From an uncultured Clostridia bacterium (GTDB lineage: Bacteria > Bacillota > Clostridia > UBA1381), in assembly GCA_944391635.1 (NCBI GenBank), contig CALXUL010000315.1:1-8535 (forward strand): a stretch of DNA of 8,535 bases. The letters are read 5' to 3'. Shown piece after piece: positions 1 through 7,036 of this stretch (its first letter is position 1; each line of letters starts with the position of its first letter). The notes beneath the pieces were generated by a model. That model was given only the letters and a program-made list of their open reading frames with translations, did not search any database and was not told the DNA's origin. The position numbers were made by a program, and so were the translations under genes.

Positions 1-2448
1 GTCGATGCTGCACCGTTTTTTGAAGATAACTTTGAAAGCTATACCGATGTGACGGATTTAAAAAGCGTTTACGATGGTTGGGAAGAGAGAATGTCGGATG
101 GAACTGAGGGAGATAACAAGTTTATCAATAGTCATCTTACGAGCAATGATAATAATACACAGATAAACAAGAGTTTCGGCGAGACTTATACATCCGGACA
201 TCTTAATTTAAAATACAGCGTTAAGCCGGCAAACGGTCTTACGACGTTGTTCTATTTAACAGGCGGCGACCAAGCTAAAGAAATGCCGAGGTTTGAAAAC
301 GGGGAAATGCATCTCGATTGGAGCGGTACAAAGTTTGGCAGTTATACACCGGGCGAGTGGTACGATGTAGATGTAGATGTGGATTTGGATAAGCAGACAT
401 ATAACATCAGTGTAAAAAAGCAGGGCAGCTCCGATGCACCGATGACATATAATAACGTATCTGTCGGATTCACGGGTGCAGACGGATTTAGAATGCAGGT
501 GTGGGCAAATACTGACGCAACGTCATCCTTTGACAATATCAGTATTACGCACACAGAAACACCTCCTGCTCCTCCGATAAGCTTCACTTTTCCGTATGAA
601 CAGGACTTTGAAAGCATTGAGCAGTCTTCGCTGACAATGCGTGCAGGTCAAATCGGTGAGAACGGTTTTATAGTAGACGGCGATAACGGAAGCCGGGTGT
701 TTGAACTCAGAGGAACAAGCGCAAGCGGTGCGCCGGAACTGCAATTTGACATCGGAGAACTCACCGACGGCATGCTGGGAGTGGAAGCTGATATAAAAAC
801 AGGAAGCGCAGACTGCGCGTCGCTTATCCTTTTGAGATTAGGTGGCGATAATGATGAACTTGCTCAAGCCATTTTGCTTGACGGTGACAGAGGTATTTTC
901 AATGGATGGGATACGGCACAGATTGCCGGAACTTGCACGGCGAATGCGTGGTATCATGTAAAACTTAATATTGATATTGATAACGGAACAATGGACACAG
1001 AGGTTACCGAGGGATCAGGAATTGTATACACCAAAAAGGGAATTGCATACGCTGATGTTAACAAAACAATTAAGAAGGTCAACTTCCAAATATGGAGCGG
1101 AAGTGAAAGCACATATATAGATAATATCAAAATGACGAGAGATCCTGAGCCTATATATGAAGCACAGACACTTACTCTCCCGTTTGAAGAAAACTTTGAC
1201 AGCTACAGCGATGTTGACGCGCTTCTGTCAAGCTGGGAGCAGAACCATACTCCGACAGAGTTAATAACTCTTGAAGGCGAAGGCGAAGATAAGTATGTAA
1301 AGCTTGGATTGACAAGCGGTATGGATAACACCTATATCAGTAAAGGTCTTTCGGAAAAATTAAATGACGGAAAATTAAAAATCAGTTTTGATGTTGCACC
1401 GGGAGAGGGTATCTCTACTCAAATAGCTCTTATGGGTCAGAACGGCGGAACTTATCCGATTATCTACTTCGATAGTTCGGGAACTGTGATCGGAGGACGT
1501 AACTGGTATGATGCCGGTTATTCAATAGGCTCATGGAAAAAAGATACATGGTATGCCTGCGAAGCTGTTATTGATTTTGAAGAATATACTATGAATGTTG
1601 TTTGCAAAGAAAGGGATAATGCAGCGGCACCTGCAATAACAGGAGATATTAATTTGAACAACTGCTGGTCAGAACAGGTAGATATGTGGAAATTTATTTT
1701 CCAGGTATGGACTAAAGCAAACAGCAGTTCAAAGCTTGATAATCTGAAGCTTGAGTATGCGGATTCCGCGCCTGTACTTGATGAGAATAAAGTCAAATTT
1801 AAAAAAGCGGGAGTGACCCAGAATGATAAAATGAGTATTGATCCGCTGACAGACGGTATTGAAATTGATTTTGGTACAAGAATAAAGCAGGCAACTGTAA
1901 GAAGCGGTGTTTCGGTGGCGACTGCAGACGGTCGGGAAGTGAGCGTAGATATGGCTTTTTCGGGAACAAAATGCATATTGACGCCGACGGAGGGACTCAC
2001 ACAAAATACAGAATATATTTTAACAATATCTAAGGATGTAGAAAACATTTTGGGTGCAAAGTCAGAAGCGGCCGAGGATTTGACGGTTTCGTTTAAAACA
2101 AAGGCAGGCAGCTATAGGCTGACGGGAAGGATGCTTACCGACATAGGCGGAAAAAATATAGAGACTTTGTCCGATTTAACTGCGGCAGAGTTGCCGGTTT
2201 TAAGCATTGACTGTGAAAATTCAACCGAACAGGATAAGACAATACTTGTAATGATAAACAGCTACAAGGATGGATATTTGAAACAGTGCACAGCAGAAAA
2301 GATCACAGTATGTTCAACTGAAAAATCCGTAATCAAAACTATGGATATATCCGGAAAATACATTGATGATGCAGACAGTGTAAGCGTACTGATGTGGGAC
2401 GGTCTTGAGGAGATACTCACTCTTATCGGAGGAATACATCTTAACTGA
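1..2448 (+). CDS. Large secreted multi-module LamG/ConA-like protein, 5' end missing
   Basis: The reading frame is open from base 1 to the TGA at 2446-2448, giving 815 visible residues. A GTG at 49 is not a credible start, because the residues before it (FEDNFESYTD) match the interior of the complete downstream paralogue; about 35 residues, presumably a signal peptide, lie before the window. Visible domains, in partial-protein numbering: module A, 6-180; module B, about 197-380; a second A, about 391-589; a Bacterial Ig-like Big_5 type domain, about 590-703 (features such as IEIDFGTRI, LTPTEGL, NTEYILTI, a closing SFKTK); and a C-terminal beta domain, about 704-815, ending near VLMWDGL. The sandwich modules share WY-x-V and a late strand like YIDNI, typical of LamG/concanavalin A-like folds, which often bind glycans. 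I see no catalytic motif, SLH domain or LPXTG. Glycan binding or adhesion is inferred. Confidence is high that the gene is real, modest for its role. Confidence 0.9.
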   Translation, partial: VDAAPFFEDNFESYTDVTDLKSVYDGWEERMSDGTEGDNKFINSHLTSNDNNTQINKSFGETYTSGHLNLKYSVKPANGLTTLFYLTGGDQAKEMPRFENGEMHLDWSGTKFGSYTPGEWYDVDVDVDLDKQTYNISVKKQGSSDAPMTYNNVSVGFTGADGFRMQVWANTDATSSFDNISITHTETPPAPPISFTFPYEQDFESIEQSSLTMRAGQIGENGFIVDGDNGSRVFELRGTSASGAPELQFDIGELTDGMLGVEADIKTGSADCASLILLRLGGDNDELAQAILLDGDRGIFNGWDTAQIAGTCTANAWYHVKLNIDIDNGTMDTEVTEGSGIVYTKKGIAYADVNKTIKKVNFQIWSGSESTYIDNIKMTRDPEPIYEAQTLTLPFEENFDSYSDVDALLSSWEQNHTPTELITLEGEGEDKYVKLGLTSGMDNTYISKGLSEKLNDGKLKISFDVAPGEGISTQIALMGQNGGTYPIIYFDSSGTVIGGRNWYDAGYSIGSWKKDTWYACEAVIDFEEYTMNVVCKERDNAAAPAITGDINLNNCWSEQVDMWKFIFQVWTKANSSSKLDNLKLEYADSAPVLDENKVKFKKAGVTQNDKMSIDPLTDGIEIDFGTRIKQATVRSGVSVATADGREVSVDMAFSGTKCILTPTEGLTQNTEYILTISKDVENILGAKSEAAEDLTVSFKTKAGSYRLTGRMLTDIGGKNIETLSDLTAAELPVLSIDCENSTEQDKTILVMINSYKDGYLKQCTAEKITVCSTEKSVIKTMDISGKYIDDADSVSVLMWDGLEEILTLIGGIHLN
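22..1150 (+). repeat. Upstream copy of a tandem intragenic duplication
   Basis: This stretch encodes the first A and B modules of gene 1 and matches 2663-3776 in gene 2 with an offset that drifts from 2641 to 2626 bases through small indels. Long identical runs include 209-245 against 2850-2886 (37 bases), 696-731 against 3328-3363 (36 bases) and 393-419 against 3037-3063 (27 bases). The end points are approximate, set where the similarity falls away by eye. Confidence 0.9.
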
Positions 2449-2551
2449 TATTTGCTGCCATACCATAATAAGATTATACGTGGTACACCGAATTTTAATA
2501 TCGGTGTACCGGTATAGTTATTTATAAATTATTTTAAAGGAAATAAATGAA
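2449..2551. other. Intergenic region between the two paralogues
   Basis: This 103-base gap carries a perfect inverted repeat (listed separately), an AT-rich stretch, and the gene 2 ribosome binding site AAAGGA at 2536-2541, ten bases from the ATG. An ATG at 2547 opens a two-codon reading frame (ATG AAA TGA) that overlaps the real start codon. A weak promoter-like pair, TTGCTG at 2452-2457 and TATACG at 2475-2480 with 17-base spacing, is too poor a match to annotate as a promoter. Confidence 0.6.
2482..2510. terminator. Perfect 10-bp inverted repeat after gene 1, possible terminator
   Basis: GGTACACCGA at 2482-2491 is the exact reverse complement of TCGGTGTACC at 2501-2510, with a 9-base AT-rich loop. 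It begins 33 bases after the gene 1 stop. The sequence after it is AT-rich (GGTATAGTTATTTATAAATT) but has no clean T run, so intrinsic termination is only plausible. An operator or an mRNA-processing hairpin is an alternative. Confidence 0.45.
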
Positions 2552-5302
2552 ATGAAAAAGAGTATTATAAGAAAAATGAGTGCGGCACTTGCCGGTGTTA
2601 TGCTGCTTGCCGGTATCCCGTCTGTTTCGGCGCAAATTGAAACCGACACCGCTGTTGTTTTTGAAGATAACTTTGAAAGCTATACCGATGCAGCGGATTT
2701 AAAAAGCGTTTACGATTTTTGGGATACGAAAGTATCGGTCGGAACCGAGGGGGATAACAAGTTTATCAATGTTCCTCTTACGAGCAGTGATAATAATACA
2801 CAGGTAAACAAGAGCTTCGGCATGACTTATACATCCGGACATCTTAATGTAAAATACAGCGTTAAGCCGGCAAACGGTCTTACGACTTTGTTCTATTTAA
2901 CAAACGGCAGCAATATTAAAGAAATACCGAGGTTTGAAAGCGACGGAAAAATGTATCTCGATTGGAGCGGTACCGAGCTTGGCGCATATACTCCGGGAGA
3001 GTGGTATGATGTTGATGTAGACGTAGATTTGGATATGCAGACATATAACATCAGTGTAAAAAAACAGGGCAGCTCAGATACACCGATGACATATAACGAT
3101 ATTTATTTCGGGGTTGCAGCTGTCAGCGGGTTGAGGATGCAGGTGTGGCAAAATGCTGACGGAATATCATGCTTTGACAATATTGAAATAAAGCACACTG
3201 TAGAACATGAAGTTGTGCAGCTGCCGTATGTACAGGATTTTGAAAGTATCAAGCAGTATTCGCTGACAATGCGTGCCGGAGAAATCGGTCAAAACGGCTT
3301 TATAGTTGACGGTGATAATAACAGCAAGGTGTTTGAACTCAGAGGAACAAGCGCAAGCGGTGCACCGGAACTGCAATTTGATATCGGAGAAACCGGTTAC
3401 GGAAGATTGAATATTGAAGCCGATATAAAAACGGGAAGTGCGGATTGCGCTTCGCTCATACTGTTGAGAAACGGTGACGAGTTGATCGAGCAAGCAGTTT
3501 TACTCGATGGCGACAGAGGTGTTTTCAACGGATGGGATAAGGCGCAGATTGCCGGAACTTGTACGGCGAATGCGTGGTATCATATAAATCTCATGGTGGA
3601 TATCGATAACGGTATATTAGATACGAAGGTTACGGATGCCGACGGAAGTGTATATTCGTATGAAGGTTTCGTCTATGCGGAAGAAAACAAAACAATAAGT
3701 AATATTAATTTCCAAATCTGGAGCGGAAGCGAAAGCACCTATATAGATAATGTTACTATAGTGCATGAAAATAATACGCTGCCGTATTTTCAGAATTTTG
3801 ATGGTGCAAATTCAAACGGTATGACGCTTGTAAACGGCGACAGAACGATATGTAAAGTTGTTGACTGCCTTGAAGGATATAAAAAAGTTTACAGGTTGGC
3901 TTACAGCGATGAATATCAAGCACCGTTGTTAAAAAGAAATTTGGGCGGATTGACAGCCGGTAAGCTTGGTTTGGAAGCGGATATAAAGCCGGCAGGCAAA
4001 GAGAACTGTCAGGCAAACATCTTTCTGACGATTACCGATCCCAACGGAAATAAAGATTTAAAAAATTTGTTGGGATTCAGCTGTGAAACAGGTGTGCGTA
4101 TCGGCTGGAACGGAACCGAATTATTGCCGGATTATGATGACGATACATGGTATCACGTAAATATCATTATCGATATAGCAAACGGCACAATGGACGCGTT
4201 CATCAGCGATGGCAGTAAGCTTGAGAGAAGCGTGTATGGAATCCCTGTTTTTGAACCGGGGACTGCTCTTAGAAATATCTATTTTCAAAGATGGGGCAAT
4301 GAACGCGGAGCACTGTATATAGATAATGTAAATATAACAGATAATCCGTCACCGTTTAAAGATCCAAAACCGCAAAAGGTTATTCTGAGCGAGAGTTTTG
4401 ACAGCTATGACGGTCTTGATACATTGAAGAGTAAATGGACTATGGAGAACGCATCTGATATAAGGACTGATCTTTCGGTTGAGGATAACGGTAATAAATA
4501 CTTGACATTGGGTTTGGACAGCAGTGTGAATAATGCACAGGCATATCGCAAGCTGCCTACAGCTTTAAAAGAAGGAAAAATGAGATTTTCATTTGATGTT
4601 AAACCTGGAGGAACAGTATCTACGCATATTGCACTCAGAACTGCAGACGGAAATGCTTCTCCGCTGATATACTTTGATACTGTGAACAAAGGTATATATG
4701 CGGGTGTGAATTGGCAATCCGGTGAACCTATAGGATATTGGACTGAAGAAAATTGGTATAAGTGCGATATTGTTGTTGATATCGATACTCAAACAATGGA
4801 TATTTCCTGTGAGCAGGAGGGCAATTCAAGTGAGAGGGTAACAAAAAATAATATTACGCTTTTGGATTGTGATAAGGCTGTCGGCAAAGGTGGATATGAA
4901 AGTTTCCTCTTCCAAATTTGGAAAAACGCAGAAGGAACTTCCGGATTGGACAATTTAATAATACTGGAACGTGGTATGACAATCACGAAGGCAAGTATTG
5001 ATAGTGACGGAAATACTGTAAAAACGCTTGAGGGTCTGAAAGAAGCTGCGAGTCCCGAGATAGAAATTTTGTGTGAAAATTCTATGAAACAGGATATGTC
5101 AGCTATTGTTTATATCAACAGCTATAAAAATGGTGCATTATTAAAATGTCAATCAAAAGAAATTGTGGTTGACGCAAATGAATATAAGGCGATTAAAACT
5201 TTGGAAATCGTAAATTACGAATTTGCCGATGCGGATTGTGTAACTTTCTTGGTTTGGAACAAAATGCTTATGCCTCTTTGCGATAAAATAGAGTTGAGAT
5301 AA
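2552..5302 (+). CDS. Secreted four-module LamG/ConA-like surface protein, complete
   Basis: The start ATG follows AAAGGA with ten-base spacing. Residues 1-28 form a signal peptide: a KKS-IIRK basic start, a hydrophobic AALAGVMLLAG core and a likely cut after SVSA. The mature protein has module A at about 37-217, B at 224-405, a second B at 410-597, a second A at 611-808, and a C-terminal beta domain at 809-916. The sandwich modules carry a WY-x-V strand and a late IDN or LDN strand, as in LamG/concanavalin A-like folds. The first two modules closely match gene 1; unlike gene 1 it has an additional B module and lacks the Big_5 domain before the C-terminal domain. That last domain resembles one that ends many clostridial surface and carbohydrate-active proteins. 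No catalytic site, SLH domain or sortase signal is visible. An exported glycan-binding or adhesive role is inferred; the substrate is unknown. Confidence 0.92.
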   Translation: MKKSIIRKMSAALAGVMLLAGIPSVSAQIETDTAVVFEDNFESYTDAADLKSVYDFWDTKVSVGTEGDNKFINVPLTSSDNNTQVNKSFGMTYTSGHLNVKYSVKPANGLTTLFYLTNGSNIKEIPRFESDGKMYLDWSGTELGAYTPGEWYDVDVDVDLDMQTYNISVKKQGSSDTPMTYNDIYFGVAAVSGLRMQVWQNADGISCFDNIEIKHTVEHEVVQLPYVQDFESIKQYSLTMRAGEIGQNGFIVDGDNNSKVFELRGTSASGAPELQFDIGETGYGRLNIEADIKTGSADCASLILLRNGDELIEQAVLLDGDRGVFNGWDKAQIAGTCTANAWYHINLMVDIDNGILDTKVTDADGSVYSYEGFVYAEENKTISNINFQIWSGSESTYIDNVTIVHENNTLPYFQNFDGANSNGMTLVNGDRTICKVVDCLEGYKKVYRLAYSDEYQAPLLKRNLGGLTAGKLGLEADIKPAGKENCQANIFLTITDPNGNKDLKNLLGFSCETGVRIGWNGTELLPDYDDDTWYHVNIIIDIANGTMDAFISDGSKLERSVYGIPVFEPGTALRNIYFQRWGNERGALYIDNVNITDNPSPFKDPKPQKVILSESFDSYDGLDTLKSKWTMENASDIRTDLSVEDNGNKYLTLGLDSSVNNAQAYRKLPTALKEGKMRFSFDVKPGGTVSTHIALRTADGNASPLIYFDTVNKGIYAGVNWQSGEPIGYWTEENWYKCDIVVDIDTQTMDISCEQEGNSSERVTKNNITLLDCDKAVGKGGYESFLFQIWKNAEGTSGLDNLIILERGMTITKASIDSDGNTVKTLEGLKEAASPEIEILCENSMKQDMSAIVYINSYKNGALLKCQSKEIVVDANEYKAIKTLEIVNYEFADADCVTFLVWNKMLMPLCDKIELR
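2663..3776 (+). repeat. Downstream copy of a tandem intragenic duplication
   Basis: This is the partner of 22-1150 and encodes the first A and B modules of gene 2. By eye the encoded proteins are roughly three-quarters identical here, far more than in the later A modules or C-terminal domains. The repeat period is about 2.63 kb, close to one full gene plus its spacer, which fits a whole-gene tandem duplication followed by unequal divergence or gene conversion. Confidence 0.9.
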
Positions 5303-5304
5303 AA

Positions 5305-5334
5305 ATCACATAATTTATGAGTTTAAAATATAAT
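5305..5334 (+). promoter_or_regulatory. Candidate sigma-A type promoter for the SLH genes
   Basis: TATAAT at 5329-5334 is a perfect -10 consensus. Eighteen bases upstream, ATCACA at 5305-5310 matches four of six -35 positions. The predicted start of transcription, near 5341, falls inside the inverted repeat at 5336-5362. The region is AT-rich, so a chance TATAAT is possible, but its place just after gene 2 and before the SLH gene pair is sensible. Confidence 0.4.
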
Positions 5335-5335
5335 A

Positions 5336-5362
5336 TTTCTGCTGTTGTGAAAACAGCAGAAA
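5336..5362. promoter_or_regulatory. Perfect 11-bp inverted repeat upstream of the SLH gene
   Basis: TTTCTGCTGTT at 5336-5346 is the exact reverse complement of AACAGCAGAAA at 5352-5362, with a 5-base loop. It lies 33 bases after the gene 2 stop and begins one base after a TATAAT. It could be an operator-like palindrome over the transcription start, a terminator for gene 2 or a 5' leader hairpin. No T run follows it on the + strand, so a classical terminator is the weaker reading. Confidence 0.5.
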
Positions 5363-5386
5363 ACAGATTTAAAACGAACATAATAT

Positions 5387-5393
5387 AAGGGAG
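5387..5393 (+). promoter_or_regulatory. Ribosome binding site of the C-terminal SLH protein gene
   Basis: AAGGGAG lies seven bases before the ATG at 5401 and supports that start, which also gives a clean signal peptide. Confidence 0.75.
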
Positions 5394-5400
5394 AAATTTT

Positions 5401-7020
5401 ATGAAAAAACTAATTGCAACAGTGGGAATTGCTGTAGGTGTATTAACGACAGCGGTTGCTTACGCAGAAACTCCTAAATTGATAGGAAGTATGGATTATA
5501 TTTCGGGGACATTGCATATTGACGGACAGATATCATCGGCAGATAAATATGTGTCGGCAAATATGCTTGTTCTCGGAAAAACTCCACAGGAAGCGGAAAA
5601 TGATACAGATATAGGAAGTAACATAGTTTACAGCGGTGAAACGATTACAGATGAAAATGGTGCTTTTTCATTTGATGTAAAGTTTGACCAAAACCTTGCG
5701 GAGGGAACATACGATTTGTATTTCGGCTCAGAAGCTTTTGACAGTACCGAACATTATCCGGTATATTTCTCAAGTGCAGAAACGTACAGGTCAAAGATAA
5801 ATGAGCTTAACGGCAAAAATGAATACAGCGATTTTAAAAATTGGCTTGATACTGATAACGGTGCGGAAAAGATAGGATTTAATAAATATGAATCACTCAC
5901 AGATAAAGACACAGCAGCAAAAATGATTTATCATTACGCGAAAACAACGGGACTCAGTACCACAAATGCTACGGTAAACAACTCTGTTTTTGCTTCGGGA
6001 TATTATGCAAGTCTTATTAAAAACAATATTCCACTTACAAACGGATGGATTGAAGAAATACTGTTAAAAGACAGTAATATCGCGGATTTGTACAATAAAT
6101 ACGGAGATAAAAATTTAACGTATTTCTTGCAAAAAATAAATAAAGATTCGGCGACAGCAGAAGAATTTGAAAAGAACATTCTTGATGCGCTCATTCTTAC
6201 AGCTGTGAAATATCCTAACGGAAACGACAACATCAAAACTCTTTTTGAAAGATATTCAACATATCTCGGTGTAAATACAAAATCTGCTACATTAAATAAT
6301 TATGCAGCAATCGCGGGAAATGATTATGCAAGTGTTGTAGCGTGTGTTCAGGCATTTAACGCGAGCGTGGCAAGTAAGCCTTCATATGGCGGAGGCGGAG
6401 GCGGCGGTTCCACCGGCAGCTCCGGCAGCGCAATATTTGCAGGTACACAGACAAATATAACAAATGAGCTTGGTATTAAATTTAAGGACTTAAACCCTGT
6501 TCCGTGGGCATATAAGGCAATTTCCGTTCTTTACGAAAAAGGTATTGTCAGCGGAAAGAGCGAAGAAAGTTTCTGCCCTAATGATACGGTGACTCGTGAA
6601 GAATTTGCGAAAATGTTAGTTTGTGCGGCAGGATTGCAAGACAATGCTGTAACCGGAAATGCTTTTTCGGACGCTGCTTCGGATGCATGGTATACAAAAT
6701 ACATAAATATTGCATATGCTAACGGTATTTGCGTAGGGATTGGTGACGGAGAGTTTGGCGTAGGCAGAGAAGTAACCAGAGAAGATATGTGTGTTATGGT
6801 TTATAACACCTTGAGAAAACTTTCGGTAAATTGCCCGGAATCGGAGCTTAAGTTCAATGATAAATCGGATTTCGGCGAATATTCAAAAGCGGCAGTTGCT
6901 TCTTTGGCGGATATGGGTATCGTAAACGGTATAGGCGAAGGGATTTTTGAACCCAAAGGCAATGCAACAAGAGCTCAGGCAGCGGTTATTATTTGCAATA
7001 TGATTACGAACATTAACTAA
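5401..7020 (+). CDS. Exported protein with Ig-like N-terminus and three C-terminal SLH domains
   Basis: This 539 aa protein is probably anchored to the cell wall. Residues 1-22 are a signal peptide (MKKLIATVG start, likely cut after AYA). Residues about 24-125 look like an Ig/FN3-type beta domain, including the turn DENGAFSFDV and the strand EGTYDLYF. Residues about 126-328 are predicted mostly helical and match no domain I can name. A Gly/Ser linker (seven consecutive glycines) spans 330-343. Three SLH domains follow: about 359-413 (FKDL, PWAYKAI, GIVSG, TREE), 420-474 (FSDA, AWYTKYI, TRED) and 483-538 (FNDK, GIVNG, TRAQ). SLH triplets are known to bind pyruvylated secondary cell-wall polymers through this TRAE-type motif; all three repeats keep the TR pair. 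The middle region may be the functional part, but its role is unknown. The next SLH gene starts 16 bases after its stop, suggesting one transcript. Confidence 0.93.
   Translation: MKKLIATVGIAVGVLTTAVAYAETPKLIGSMDYISGTLHIDGQISSADKYVSANMLVLGKTPQEAENDTDIGSNIVYSGETITDENGAFSFDVKFDQNLAEGTYDLYFGSEAFDSTEHYPVYFSSAETYRSKINELNGKNEYSDFKNWLDTDNGAEKIGFNKYESLTDKDTAAKMIYHYAKTTGLSTTNATVNNSVFASGYYASLIKNNIPLTNGWIEEILLKDSNIADLYNKYGDKNLTYFLQKINKDSATAEEFEKNILDALILTAVKYPNGNDNIKTLFERYSTYLGVNTKSATLNNYAAIAGNDYASVVACVQAFNASVASKPSYGGGGGGGSTGSSGSAIFAGTQTNITNELGIKFKDLNPVPWAYKAISVLYEKGIVSGKSEESFCPNDTVTREEFAKMLVCAAGLQDNAVTGNAFSDAASDAWYTKYINIAYANGICVGIGDGEFGVGREVTREDMCVMVYNTLRKLSVNCPESELKFNDKSDFGEYSKAAVASLADMGIVNGIGEGIFEPKGNATRAQAAVIICNMITNIN
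6388..6429 (+). repeat. Gly-rich low-complexity linker repeat
   Basis: Seven consecutive glycine codons (GGC, GGA and GGT) at 6388-6408 are followed by codons for STGSSGS. The tract is GC-rich against an AT-rich gene and joins the helical region to the SLH anchor. Such flexible poly-Gly linkers commonly precede SLH triplets in clostridial surface proteins. Confidence 0.9.
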
Positions 7021-7026
7021 GGAGGG
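7019..7026 (+). promoter_or_regulatory. Ribosome binding site overlapping the upstream stop codon
   Basis: AAGGAGGG is near-perfectly complementary to the 3' end of 16S rRNA. Its first two bases are the last two of the TAA at 7018-7020. It lies ten bases before the ATG at 7037 and supports both that start and co-expression with the gene before it. Confidence 0.8.
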
Positions 7027-7036
7027 CAATAAAGAT

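Noticed and set aside
49..51. GTG as the start of gene 1
   Set aside because: The frame is open to base 1 and the residues before the GTG match the interior of the complete paralogue, so the gene is truncated by the window edge.
1518..2048. A 176-codon open frame on the minus strand
   Set aside because: It lies wholly inside gene 1, which is supported by homology to its paralogue. The encoded protein has no recognisable domain and I see no convincing ribosome binding site.
2452..2480. Promoter-like TTGCTG and TATACG pair before gene 2
   Set aside because: Only three and four of six consensus positions match in AT-rich sequence; this is too weak to annotate.
3167..3493. Minus-strand open frame inside gene 2, with a similar one at 523-744 in gene 1
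   Set aside because: The two resemble each other only because the sense-strand modules are duplicated; both are shadows of the real genes.
22..3776. Insertion sequence or transposon behind the large direct repeat
   Set aside because: The repeats are coding modules within two parallel genes. There is no transposase, terminal inverted repeat or target-site duplication.
1..5302. Cellulosome-type scaffold (cohesin or dockerin modules)
   Set aside because: No paired dockerin calcium-loop repeats or cohesin-like modules are visible; the repeats fit LamG/concanavalin A-like folds better.
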